Origin: CAYSPT01 sp964432985
GTDB taxonomy: Bacteria > Muiribacteriota > CAYSPT01
NCBI GenBank assembly: GCA_964432985.1
Contig: CAYSPT010000001.1
Coordinates: 62,001-126,000, forward strand
Length of the DNA stretch: 64,000 nucleotides
Direction: 5' to 3'
The notes under the pieces are model-generated. The model saw nothing but the letters and a program-made list of their open reading frames with translations. It did not search any database and was not told the DNA's origin. A program made the translations under genes and the position numbers. Shown piece by piece: positions 54,756 to 61,797 of this stretch. Each line of letters starts with the position of its first letter. The stretch's first letter is position 1.

Positions 54756-54784
54756 TTGATTCACCTCAAGTCATATAGTAGAAT
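54756..54784 (+). promoter_or_regulatory. Sigma-70 type promoter for the 6S RNA / BMC unit
   Basis: TTGATT, 17 bases, TAGAAT: a near-consensus housekeeping promoter. The start point would be about 54791, right before the 6S RNA candidate. No other promoter as good was seen before the BMC genes. Confidence 0.65.
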
Positions 54785-54804
54785 GACCATGTGTTTATGA
54801 CAGG

Positions 54805-55022
54805 ACTGCTCTGGTGGCGGAACCCTGCTGTGTTGGTGTGAAAGAAAAGATGTTTTGAGCCGACATCTTAACCCTGGGAATCCAAGCCGTCCGGCGCAGA
54901 ATGCCTGCTGATGGAAGACGTTTGCAGGACTCTCGCGTCCGGGTGGAATTAGCGGACAACCACTATGAAGACTACCGGGTTCAAGGCAATTCTTCCACGG
55001 CACCGCGGGGCGCTGCCAACTC
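54805..55022 (+). ncRNA. ssrS: 6S RNA candidate
   Basis: The roughly 215-base sequence matches the 6S layout. A closing stem pairs TGGTGGCG (54812-54819) with CGCTGCCA (55011-55018), CCCTGC (54823-54828) with GCGGGG (55005-55010), and most of 54830-54846 with 54990-55006. TTGAGCCGACATCTTAACC near 54855 and GGGTTCAAGGCAATTC near 54978 resemble the conserved GAGCCGATATTT and GGGUUCAAGG segments of 6S RNA. It follows a good sigma-70 promoter and ends about 20 bases before the BMC operon. Not confirmed by a covariance search. Confidence 0.68.
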
Positions 55023-55040
55023 ACTCATTGGAGACATTCC

Positions 55041-55955
55041 ATGACCTTTTTCATTACAAAAGACATGGTGCTGGAAGCCCTGAAACAGGGCGGTGTGCTG
55101 GAAGTCGGACCTGACACGGTCATGACTCCCCTGGCCCGGGATACCGCTGCCAGGCTGGGAGTGTCCGTGAGAACAGCCGGAACACCGCGCCGCCGTCCTC
55201 TGGCTGCAGCCAACTGGAAAATGAACCACGGTGCCGAGGCAACGGTATCATTTCTTCAACGGTTCATTACCTTAAGCAGTGGTCTGACCGATGTGGAAAT
55301 GCTCATCTGCCCATCTCATCCTTTCCTCATACTGGCGGGAGAACTGCTTCGAAATTCGCCGGTCAGGCTGGGCGCCCAGGACGTGGCCTGGGAAACCGGT
55401 GGTGCATACACCGGTGAGGTATCGGCTTCGATGATCGACCAGTGCGGATGCACCTATGTAATCGTCGGTCACTCGGAGCGAAGGCGGTACCACGAGGCGG
55501 AAAACGGGTGGGTACCGGCAAAGCTGAAGCAGGTGCTGGCCGCATCACTTAAACCGATACTTTGTGTCGGAGAAGTGTTAGCTGACCGTGACCACGGCCG
55601 GACCTACCTGATCTTGAAGCGTCAACTGGACGAAGCGTTTGCCTCTATCGGTGCCGGGCAGGCCGTGGAAGCAACCATAGCGTACGAACCGGTCTGGGCT
55701 ATCGGGACCGGCCGGGTAGCCACGCCTACCCAGGTAGCCGATGCTCATGCTTACATAAGAAAGACGATGTCGTCGCGGTACTCCGTGGAAACGGCGGCCA
55801 GATGCCGGATACTGTACGGTGGCAGTGTCAATGCCGGTAACGCCGCTTCCCTGGCGGAGATTGACGACGTGGATGGTTTTCTGGTGGGTGGAGCAAGTCT
55901 TGAGCCGGACAGTTTTTATGCAATAGCAGAGATTTTGAATAAAGCCAGGACGTGA
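55041..55955 (+). CDS. tpiA: Triosephosphate isomerase with N-terminal BMC-type module
   Basis: A 304-residue protein. Residues 55-304 are a complete TPI that interconverts glyceraldehyde-3-phosphate and dihydroxyacetone phosphate: NWKMN (catalytic Lys60), VGHSERR (His144), AYEPVWAIGTG (Glu216) and a C-terminal GGS...GG phosphate loop. Residues 1-48 are an extra module, FFITKDMVLEAL...VMTPLARDTAARLGVSV. It resembles the N-terminal segment of the EutT cobalamin adenosyltransferase family, and closely matches the C-terminus of the small protein at 61396-61791. GGAG lies eight bases before the ATG. It heads the BMC operon; a direct role for TPI inside a BMC is inference. Confidence 0.9.
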   Translation: MTFFITKDMVLEALKQGGVLEVGPDTVMTPLARDTAARLGVSVRTAGTPRRRPLAAANWKMNHGAEATVSFLQRFITLSSGLTDVEMLICPSHPFLILAGELLRNSPVRLGAQDVAWETGGAYTGEVSASMIDQCGCTYVIVGHSERRRYHEAENGWVPAKLKQVLAASLKPILCVGEVLADRDHGRTYLILKRQLDEAFASIGAGQAVEATIAYEPVWAIGTGRVATPTQVADAHAYIRKTMSSRYSVETAARCRILYGGSVNAGNAASLAEIDDVDGFLVGGASLEPDSFYAIAEILNKART

Positions 55956-55978
55956 AGCAGGAAGGATTAGTTGACAGT

Positions 55979-56632
55979 ATGTTCGACGCAAGCAATATCC
56001 GACAGGTGGTACGGTCGGTTATTAAGGAAGAGATGGGGAGTACGGTATCCGAAACCGGGGCGAAATTTGTTCCGGTGGCAATTTCGGGCCGTCATGTCCA
56101 TCTGAGCCATAATGATATCGGGGCACTTTTCGGTCAGGGATATCAGCTCACGAAGTTTAAAGACCTGTCCCAACCGGGACAGTATGCAGCCAAAGAGCAG
56201 GTGACCGTGGTGGGACCGAAAGGTGTTATCGAACGGGTACGGGTATTAGGCCCGGCTCGTAAAGCCACACAGGTAGAAATATCCAGAACTGATGCATTCC
56301 GTCTGGGTGTGAAGCCTCCCGTCCGGGATTCCGGGGCCATAGATGGCACGCCCGGGATCACTCTTGCCGGGCCCGGCGGGTGCATATATATCAAGCAAGG
56401 GGTGATACTGGCGGCGCGGCACATTCATCTTTCGCCGCAGGATGCTGAAGTTCTCGGATTAATGGATAGACAGCGGGTAAAAGTGAGGACGTCCGGTGAG
56501 CGGAGCATTGTGTTTGAAAATGTGCTGGTCAGGGTGCATAAAGAGTTTTCTATGGATATGCACCTCGATCCGGACGAAGCCAACGCCGCTTTTCTTAACA
56601 ATGGTGACAAGGTGCAAGTAATCACGGATTAA
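55979..56632 (+). CDS. pduL: Phosphate propanoyltransferase/acetyltransferase PduL
   Basis: A 217-residue PduL, the BMC phosphotransacylase that converts acyl-CoA to acyl phosphate and recycles CoA. Residues 1-18, FDASNIRQVVRSVIKEEMG, form an amphipathic encapsulation-type helix. The core has ISGRHVHLSHNDI (zinc histidines), VGPKGVIERVRVLGP, LAARHIHLSPQDAEVLGL and the MDMHLDPDEAN end. ATG at 55979 follows AGGAAGGA; the frame opens earlier but overlaps tpiA. Close spacing to tpiA and the BMC-H gene marks one operon. Confidence 0.94.
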   Translation: MFDASNIRQVVRSVIKEEMGSTVSETGAKFVPVAISGRHVHLSHNDIGALFGQGYQLTKFKDLSQPGQYAAKEQVTVVGPKGVIERVRVLGPARKATQVEISRTDAFRLGVKPPVRDSGAIDGTPGITLAGPGGCIYIKQGVILAARHIHLSPQDAEVLGLMDRQRVKVRTSGERSIVFENVLVRVHKEFSMDMHLDPDEANAAFLNNGDKVQVITD

Positions 56633-56656
56633 TCAAAGCAGGAGGTGTACACTGTA

Positions 56657-56953
56657 ATGAAAGAAGCATTGGGTATGATCGAAACTAAGGGTCTGGTAGG
56701 TATGATCGAGGCCTCTGATGCCATGGTCAAGGCCGCCAATGTCCAGCTGGTCAGTTGGGTAAAAATCGGCGCCGGTTATGTTACTGCCATCGTCCGCGGC
56801 GACGTGGCTGCCGTCAAGGCGGCAACCGACGCGGGTGCTCAGGCGGCTCAGAGAATCGGCGAGCTGGTCTGCGTGCACGTTATTCCTCGGCCTCATGCCA
56901 ACCTCGAAGATGTGCTTCCCATCGGGAACCTGGCCGATAAGGACGACGATTAA
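56657..56953 (+). CDS. BMC-H shell protein
   Basis: A 98-residue single BMC-domain shell protein. [31 protein letters not shown] is the standard start of hexamer-forming shell proteins (EutM/PduA type), and [21 protein letters not shown] with a short charged C-terminus follows. Hexamers tile the shell facets; the central pore passes small metabolites. AGGAGG lies about ten bases before the ATG. It is the only BMC-H gene in the window, so it is probably the main facet protein here. A strong hairpin follows it. Confidence 0.96.
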   Translation: MKEALGMIETKGLVGMIEASDAMVKAANVQLVSWVKIGAGYVTAIVRGDVAAVKAATDAGAQAAQRIGELVCVHVIPRPHANLEDVLPIGNLADKDDD

Positions 56954-56982
56954 AGTCAGGAACTTCCGCGGCGTTCCGGTTG

Positions 56983-57010
56983 GATGCCCCGTTTGAAAAA
57001 ACGGGGCATC
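56983..57010 (+). promoter_or_regulatory. 12-bp GNRA-loop hairpin after the BMC-H gene
   Basis: GATGCCCCGTTT pairs perfectly with AAACGGGGCATC around a GAAA loop, 30 bases after the BMC-H stop. No T-run follows, so it is not a classic terminator. It could stabilise the BMC-H mRNA or lower expression downstream, raising hexamer dose relative to other parts. Confidence 0.65.
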
Positions 57011-57040
57011 GGCTGACCGGGAAGGTACTGGTAGAACTGT

Positions 57041-57319
57041 ATGAAACTGGGAAAAGTAATCGGGACGGTCGTCTGTACCAGAAAGGACGAACGTCTTGAC
57101 GGTCTCAAGTTGCTCGTGGTCCAGGAACTGGATATCGGCGGAGAGCTCACCAGTTCCTATGTGGTGGCTGTTGACACGGTGCAGGCAGGTTTCGGAGAAA
57201 CTGTTCTGACGGTGGCGGGGTCATCCGGACGCCAAACACATCTAACCGATAAACGAGCGGTCGATTCCGCCATTATCGGCATTGTGGATACCGTTAAAAT
57301 TCACGAGGAACTTTTGTAG
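57041..57319 (+). CDS. BMC-P (EutN/CcmL-type) shell vertex protein
   Basis: A 92-residue pentamer-forming shell protein. LGKVIGTVVCTRKDERLDGLKLLVVQELD is the EutN/CcmL opening, and VDTVQAGFGETVLTVAGSSGR and DSAIIGIVDTVKIHEE are the further conserved strands. Pentamers close the twelve vertices of the icosahedral shell. It is the first of three BMC-P genes in the locus. The start codon has only a weak ribosome-binding site and follows the hairpin at 56983-57010. Confidence 0.94.
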   Translation: MKLGKVIGTVVCTRKDERLDGLKLLVVQELDIGGELTSSYVVAVDTVQAGFGETVLTVAGSSGRQTHLTDKRAVDSAIIGIVDTVKIHEELL

Positions 57320-57415
57320 TAACGGGAAGAACGACAGCCAGCACCTCCCGGCGTCCCTGTATGAGTGGTTGCCGGGTGGTGCCGTGATGTTGCTTTCTGG
57401 GTAAGGAGGGATTGT

Positions 57416-58858
57416 ATGTCCGATATCCAGGAGGAACGGATAAGCCAGATCGTGGATGAGGTGATACGGCGCCTCACACGGAACGACACGGAGGAGGCGC
57501 GGACCTCTCCTCCGCCGGCAGCAGTCAGGCCAATGGGTGCTCTCGACGTCCTCGACGGTGTCTTCGAGTCGCTGGACGAGGCGGCGAAGGCAGCCTGGTC
57601 GGCGCAAAAAGAGCTGGTCAAACTGTCCATGGAGCAGCGGTCAGCAATCATAGAGAACATGCGGGTTCGAGCACGGGAGCACATTCGTGATTTCGCGGAG
57701 ATGACGGTGGCGGAAACCGGTCTTGGGCGTGTTGAAGACAAGATAAACAAAAACCGCCTGGCCATAGACAAGACTCCGGGACCGGAGATCCTCCAGCCGA
57801 TTGCCTATACCGGGGATAAGGGAATGACCCTTGTCGAACGGGCTCCTTACGGAGTAATCGGCGCCATAACCCCGTCGACCAATGCCACGGAAACCGTTAT
57901 CAATAACGGAATTGGAATTATTTCCGCGGGAAACTCGGTGGTCTTCAATGCGCATCCCGGAGCCAAAAAGGTAACCAATTACACGGTGCGACTGCTGAAT
58001 CAGGCCATCATGGAAGCCGGAGGCCCGCCGAATCTCATGACGTCGGTGGAAAATCCGACCCAGGAAAGCGGCGGGCAGCTTATGAAACACCCGTTGATAA
58101 GACTGCTGCTGGTGACCGGTGGTCCCGGCGTTGTGAAAGCGGCCATGCACTCGGGAAAGAAAGTCATTGCCGCCGGTCCCGGCAACCCGCCGGTGGTGGT
58201 CGATGACACGGCCAACCTGGACAACGCCGCCAGAGATATAATTGCCGGAGCGTCACTGGACAATAACATTGTGTGTATTGCCGAGAAGGTAATCATTGCA
58301 CTGTCTCCAATAGCTGACCAGTTGATGATGTATTTGAAACGGCATGGAGCCTACGAGCTGAAAGGGGCTGAAGTGGACCGCCTGGCGAAAATTGTATTGA
58401 CTCCGGACGGTCATGCCAACCGTGCTTTCGTCGGGAAGAACGCCAACGTTCTTTTGAGGGAGCTGGGAATACAGGCTCCCGACAGCCTGCGCCTGATCGT
58501 TTGTGAGACCGCGCGTGATCATCCCCTGGTAACAGCCGAGCAGCTCATGCCGTTTATTCCTATGGTCCGGGTCAGCAGTATCGACGATGCCATCAACCTG
58601 GCGGTTGAAGTGGAGCACAACTTCGGGCACACCTTCGCCATGCACTCGAAAAATGTAGAGCATCTGCACCGGATGGCCTGCGCGTCCAACTGCTCTATTT
58701 TTGTCAAGAATGCACCGACCTTCGCAGGGCTAGGACTGGGAGGGGAAGGATTCACCACCTTTTCAATCGCTTCCCCCACCGGCGAAGGGCTTACCTGCGC
58801 CAGGACGTTTACCCGGGAGCGTCGCTGCGTCCTGGTTGATTACTTCAGGATAGTGTAA
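57416..58858 (+). CDS. BMC CoA-acylating aldehyde dehydrogenase (PduP/EutE type)
   Basis: A 480-residue aldehyde dehydrogenase that oxidises an aldehyde to acyl-CoA with NAD+. Residues 1-22, SDIQEERISQIVDEVIRRLTR, form an N-terminal amphipathic targeting helix. ALSPSTNATETVINNGIG-type nucleotide-binding residues and the NNIVCIAEK motif with Cys287 as nucleophile are present, as in PduP/EutE. ATG at 57416 follows AAGGAGGG; the frame opens further upstream. With PduL it forms the acyl-CoA node. Acetaldehyde is the expected substrate if DeoC is the aldehyde source. Confidence 0.94.
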   Translation: MSDIQEERISQIVDEVIRRLTRNDTEEARTSPPPAAVRPMGALDVLDGVFESLDEAAKAAWSAQKELVKLSMEQRSAIIENMRVRAREHIRDFAEMTVAETGLGRVEDKINKNRLAIDKTPGPEILQPIAYTGDKGMTLVERAPYGVIGAITPSTNATETVINNGIGIISAGNSVVFNAHPGAKKVTNYTVRLLNQAIMEAGGPPNLMTSVENPTQESGGQLMKHPLIRLLLVTGGPGVVKAAMHSGKKVIAAGPGNPPVVVDDTANLDNAARDIIAGASLDNNIVCIAEKVIIALSPIADQLMMYLKRHGAYELKGAEVDRLAKIVLTPDGHANRAFVGKNANVLLRELGIQAPDSLRLIVCETARDHPLVTAEQLMPFIPMVRVSSIDDAINLAVEVEHNFGHTFAMHSKNVEHLHRMACASNCSIFVKNAPTFAGLGLGGEGFTTFSIASPTGEGLTCARTFTRERRCVLVDYFRIV

Positions 58859-58899
58859 GAGAATACGAGCTGGCTGTTCAGACTGTATATGGAGTTGTT

Positions 58900-60231
58900 A
58901 TGGCCAAGAAGAGCACGATTATAGACCAGGTGCGGGAAGCTGGAGTGGTGGGCGCCGGCGGGGCCGGATTTCCCACGCATGTCAAACTGGCTGCCCGGGC
59001 AGACCTGGTTATCGCCAACGGGGCAGAGTGCGAGCCGCTGCTGAGGGTCGACCAGCAGCTTATGGCCATCTACCCGGACGAGATAATCTCCGGTCTTCAG
59101 CTGGGCATGAAAGCTACCGGGGCCCGTCAGGGAATCGTAGCGCTTAAGAAAAAATACCACCCGGCCATCGACGCTCTGCAAAAGACGATTACGGGTAAAA
59201 AGGGTCTTTCCCTTTTTCTTCTGGACAACTTCTACCCGGCTGGTGATGAGCATGTCCTGTTTCACGAGGTGACCGAGCGTCTGGTTCCCGAAGGCGGGAT
59301 TCCCATCGAGACCGGAGCGGTTGTCCAGAACGTCGGAACGCTGATCAATATAAATAATGCATCCCGGGGAATACCGGTGCTGGACCGTACTGTGACCGTG
59401 GCTGGTGCGGTGAAGACCCCGGTAACATTGAAAGTACCGGTTGGAACGATGGTGTCGGAGTTGGTAAAAGCTGCTGGTGGGCCGGTGGTTCCCGATGCCG
59501 TGGTTCTTCTCGGGGGGCCGATGATGGGGGAGATTGTCTCACCCGATGAAACACCGGTTACCAAAATGTGCTCCGGTGTAATCGTGCTCCCGGCGGACAA
59601 CCCGGTGGTGTTCAACAAAAAGGAGCGGCTCGGAACATTGCTTTCGCGGATGAAATCGGCCTGCTGCCAGTGCTCGTACTGCTCGGATCTTTGTCCGCGC
59701 CGCATGCTGGGACACCGATTGGAACCGCACAAAATCAACCGCGCCGCCAGCAACCTGAATGTCGCTCCGGAAATAGTTGCCGGCGCCATGCTGTGCTGCG
59801 AGTGCGGTGTGTGTGAATCGTACTCATGTCTGATGTCTCTCTCTCCCAGGAGGGTAATACAGAGGATCAAGACGGAATTTGGATCAAAGGGATTTCACAA
59901 TCCCCTTCACCGGGTGGATATTTCTCCCCACCCGGCCAGGAAAATGCGCCGTGTTCCCACCGCACGGTTGATCAGGAGACTGAAGCTGCACCGGTATGAT
60001 GTGGCGGCTCCCCTCAGCAGCCGACTGGTTCAACCGGAGCGGGTTGTTCTCTCACTCAAGCAGCATGTCGGTGTACCGGCGGTACCGGTGGTTGATAAGG
60101 GAAGCACGGTTAAACGGGGTGACCTGGTAGCGGAGATACCCGAAAAGAGCCTCGGTGCGCGCGTCCACGCCAGTATCGACGGAAAAGTACTTTCACTGGA
60201 CGAGCAAATGATTATACTCAGCAGGAAATAA
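58900..60231 (+). CDS. pduS: PduS-like RnfC-family electron-transfer flavoprotein
   Basis: A 443-residue PduS homologue. An AGVVGAGGAGFPTHVKL motif near residue 12 is the NAD/FMN-binding opening of the RnfC/NuoF-like fold; CCQCSYCSDLCPRR near residue 253 and CCECGVCESYSC near 297 supply two 4Fe-4S clusters; the C-terminal SLBB-like/barrel-sandwich segment PAVPVVDKGSTVKRGDLVAE follows. In Pdu systems it reduces cobalamin and couples to PduT. No B12 enzyme is seen here, so it may instead move electrons to recycle NAD+ (inference). Confidence 0.92.
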   Translation: MAKKSTIIDQVREAGVVGAGGAGFPTHVKLAARADLVIANGAECEPLLRVDQQLMAIYPDEIISGLQLGMKATGARQGIVALKKKYHPAIDALQKTITGKKGLSLFLLDNFYPAGDEHVLFHEVTERLVPEGGIPIETGAVVQNVGTLININNASRGIPVLDRTVTVAGAVKTPVTLKVPVGTMVSELVKAAGGPVVPDAVVLLGGPMMGEIVSPDETPVTKMCSGVIVLPADNPVVFNKKERLGTLLSRMKSACCQCSYCSDLCPRRMLGHRLEPHKINRAASNLNVAPEIVAGAMLCCECGVCESYSCLMSLSPRRVIQRIKTEFGSKGFHNPLHRVDISPHPARKMRRVPTARLIRRLKLHRYDVAAPLSSRLVQPERVVLSLKQHVGVPAVPVVDKGSTVKRGDLVAEIPEKSLGARVHASIDGKVLSLDEQMIILSRK

Positions 60232-60288
60232 CCGGGAGTGGCATACTATGAGCCTGGTTGGATTTCTGTATTAAAGAGGAGGATGACG

Positions 60289-60837
60289 GTGAGACTCGCA
60301 ATTGGTCTCTTGGAGCTCAACAGCATAGCCAAAGGTATCGAGGCCACCGACGCGATGATGAAGGCTGCATTCGTAAAGCTGCTGGGTGCCCATCCTATTT
60401 GTCCCGGCAAATACCTGATCATGGTGTCGGGTGAAGTCGGTGACGTCCGCACCTCCATGGAAGCCGGGCGCGAAACAGGAGACGGTTTTATTACGGATGA
60501 ATTACTGCTGGCTGATGTGCACGCTTCGGTATTCCCGGCCATAACGGGAACTACCGATGTAGATCATCTTGAAGCCCTGGGTATTGTGGAGACTTTTTCT
60601 TGTCCTTCATGCGTGGTGGCGGCAGACGCGGCGGCAAAGGCGGCCCTGGTCACGTTGATAGAGATACGGCTGGCCTCGGGTCTTGGAGGAAAAGCATTCT
60701 TTACCCTGACCGGCGAGGTTGGGGCTGTGAAGGCCGCTATGACCATGGCGGAAGAGGTTATTACTCGGGATGGTTTTGTTGTTTCGACGGTTATCATTCC
60801 TTCTCCCCACGAAGCTATTACTGACGCTGTTTTATAG
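60289..60837 (+). CDS. pduT: PduT-like BMC-T shell protein with pore Cys38
   Basis: A 182-residue tandem-domain BMC-T trimer protein. AIGLLELNSIAKGIEATDAMMKA starts the first BMC domain, and GIVETFSCPSCVVAADAAAKAA the second. Starting at GTG 60289, six bases after AGGAGG, places the HPICPGKY cysteine at residue 38, exactly where PduT binds its pore 4Fe-4S cluster. An ATG six bases upstream would overlap the ribosome-binding site. It follows pduS, its usual electron-transfer partner. Confidence 0.93.
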   Translation: MRLAIGLLELNSIAKGIEATDAMMKAAFVKLLGAHPICPGKYLIMVSGEVGDVRTSMEAGRETGDGFITDELLLADVHASVFPAITGTTDVDHLEALGIVETFSCPSCVVAADAAAKAALVTLIEIRLASGLGGKAFFTLTGEVGAVKAAMTMAEEVITRDGFVVSTVIIPSPHEAITDAVL

Positions 60838-60898
60838 GGAAGAGCGGGGTGTGCTACAGAATAACTGCCTGACAGGTCAGGAAGGAGTCTGGTAGACG

Positions 60899-61357
60899 GT
60901 GGTCAAGATAGTTCTGGGAAGCGACCATGGAGGTTATGATCTCAAGGAAGCTCTGAAAAAATTCTTGAAAGAAGAAGGACATATCTGCCACGATTACGGA
61001 ACATACAGCAAGGATTCATGTGATTACCCGGATCTGGCATTTCTGGTGGCCCAGGCGGTGAGCCGGGGAGAATTCGAGGTCGGTATAGTGGTTGACGGTG
61101 CCGGCATCGGCAGTGCCATGGCGGCAAACAAAGTCCCGGGAGTCAGGGCGGCAGTTTGCAATGATATCTATACCGCCCGCAACAGCCGGGAGCATAATCA
61201 CGCCAATGTGTTGACCCTTGGTAGCATGGTTGTCGGGGTGGGAAAAGCCAAAGAGATTGTCAAGGCCTGGCTGGCCACGGCCTGGGCTTCCGGACGGCAC
61301 GAACGCCGGGTCAACATGATAATGGACATTGAAAAAAAATATACCGGTAAACGATAA
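60899..61357 (+). CDS. RpiB-family sugar-phosphate isomerase, altered active site
   Basis: A 152-residue RpiB/LacAB-family protein. VLGSDHGGYDLKEALKKFLKEEG, DYPDLAFLVAQAVSRGE and NDIYTARNSREHNHANVLTLGSMVVG keep the fold and the phosphate- and sugar-binding His residues (His10, His99). The catalytic region reads VDGAGIGSAMAANK: Asp66 stands where E. coli RpiB has its cysteine base. So ribose-5-phosphate isomerase activity is uncertain; Mycobacterium enzymes also lack the cysteine but use a glutamate. RpiB homologues are a mark of SPU-type BMC loci. The start GTG follows GGAAGGAG. Confidence 0.9.
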   Translation: MVKIVLGSDHGGYDLKEALKKFLKEEGHICHDYGTYSKDSCDYPDLAFLVAQAVSRGEFEVGIVVDGAGIGSAMAANKVPGVRAAVCNDIYTARNSREHNHANVLTLGSMVVGVGKAKEIVKAWLATAWASGRHERRVNMIMDIEKKYTGKR

Positions 61358-61395
61358 CCCTGATTATTCGGGTTTGGAAGTCAGGAGCGACAACC

Positions 61396-61791
61396 GTGAG
61401 CGGAATGTATCTGGACGAGGCAGCCCTGCGAGAGATCGTCAGGCTGGTTGTACGTGTCGTTCTGGAAGAGATGGAGGGCGTTTCTTCCGGGAAGCTTACC
61501 GCACCATCTGTTTCTAAATTGCCATCTCCCCCTTCGTCGGGTTGTACCGGCGGTTGTGGGTCGGCTACCTTCAGCGGTTTGCCGGTAGCTGACCGTGCAC
61601 GTTCAGCCCCTGCCCCCAGTAGTTTGTTTACACCGGCTCCGACTGATTGGACGGCCAAAAAACTCGTATCGGAACATGCTATAAAACAGCTTGGCCGCGA
61701 CGTTACCGTATTCATTGGCCGTCGGACCATTGTCACACCGCTTGCCTCGGATACGGCTCGCGAGCGGGGAATTGTTTTGAAAAGAGAGTGA
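61396..61791 (+). CDS. BMC-associated two-module protein, unknown function
   Basis: A 131-residue protein in the middle of the BMC operon. Residues 4-28, MYLDEAALREIVRLVVRVVLEEMEG, form an amphipathic helix like those of encapsulated BMC enzymes. A Ser/Pro/Ala/Gly linker follows. Residues 80-131, WTAKKLVSEHAIKQL...RRTIVTPLASDTARERGIVLKRE, match the N-terminal module of the TPI at 55041. It may be an adaptor that joins cargo to other cargo or to the shell. GTG at 61396 is eight bases after AGGAG. No enzyme motif is visible. Confidence 0.85.
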   Translation: MSGMYLDEAALREIVRLVVRVVLEEMEGVSSGKLTAPSVSKLPSPPSSGCTGGCGSATFSGLPVADRARSAPAPSSLFTPAPTDWTAKKLVSEHAIKQLGRDVTVFIGRRTIVTPLASDTARERGIVLKRE

Positions 61792-61797
61792 GTCGTT

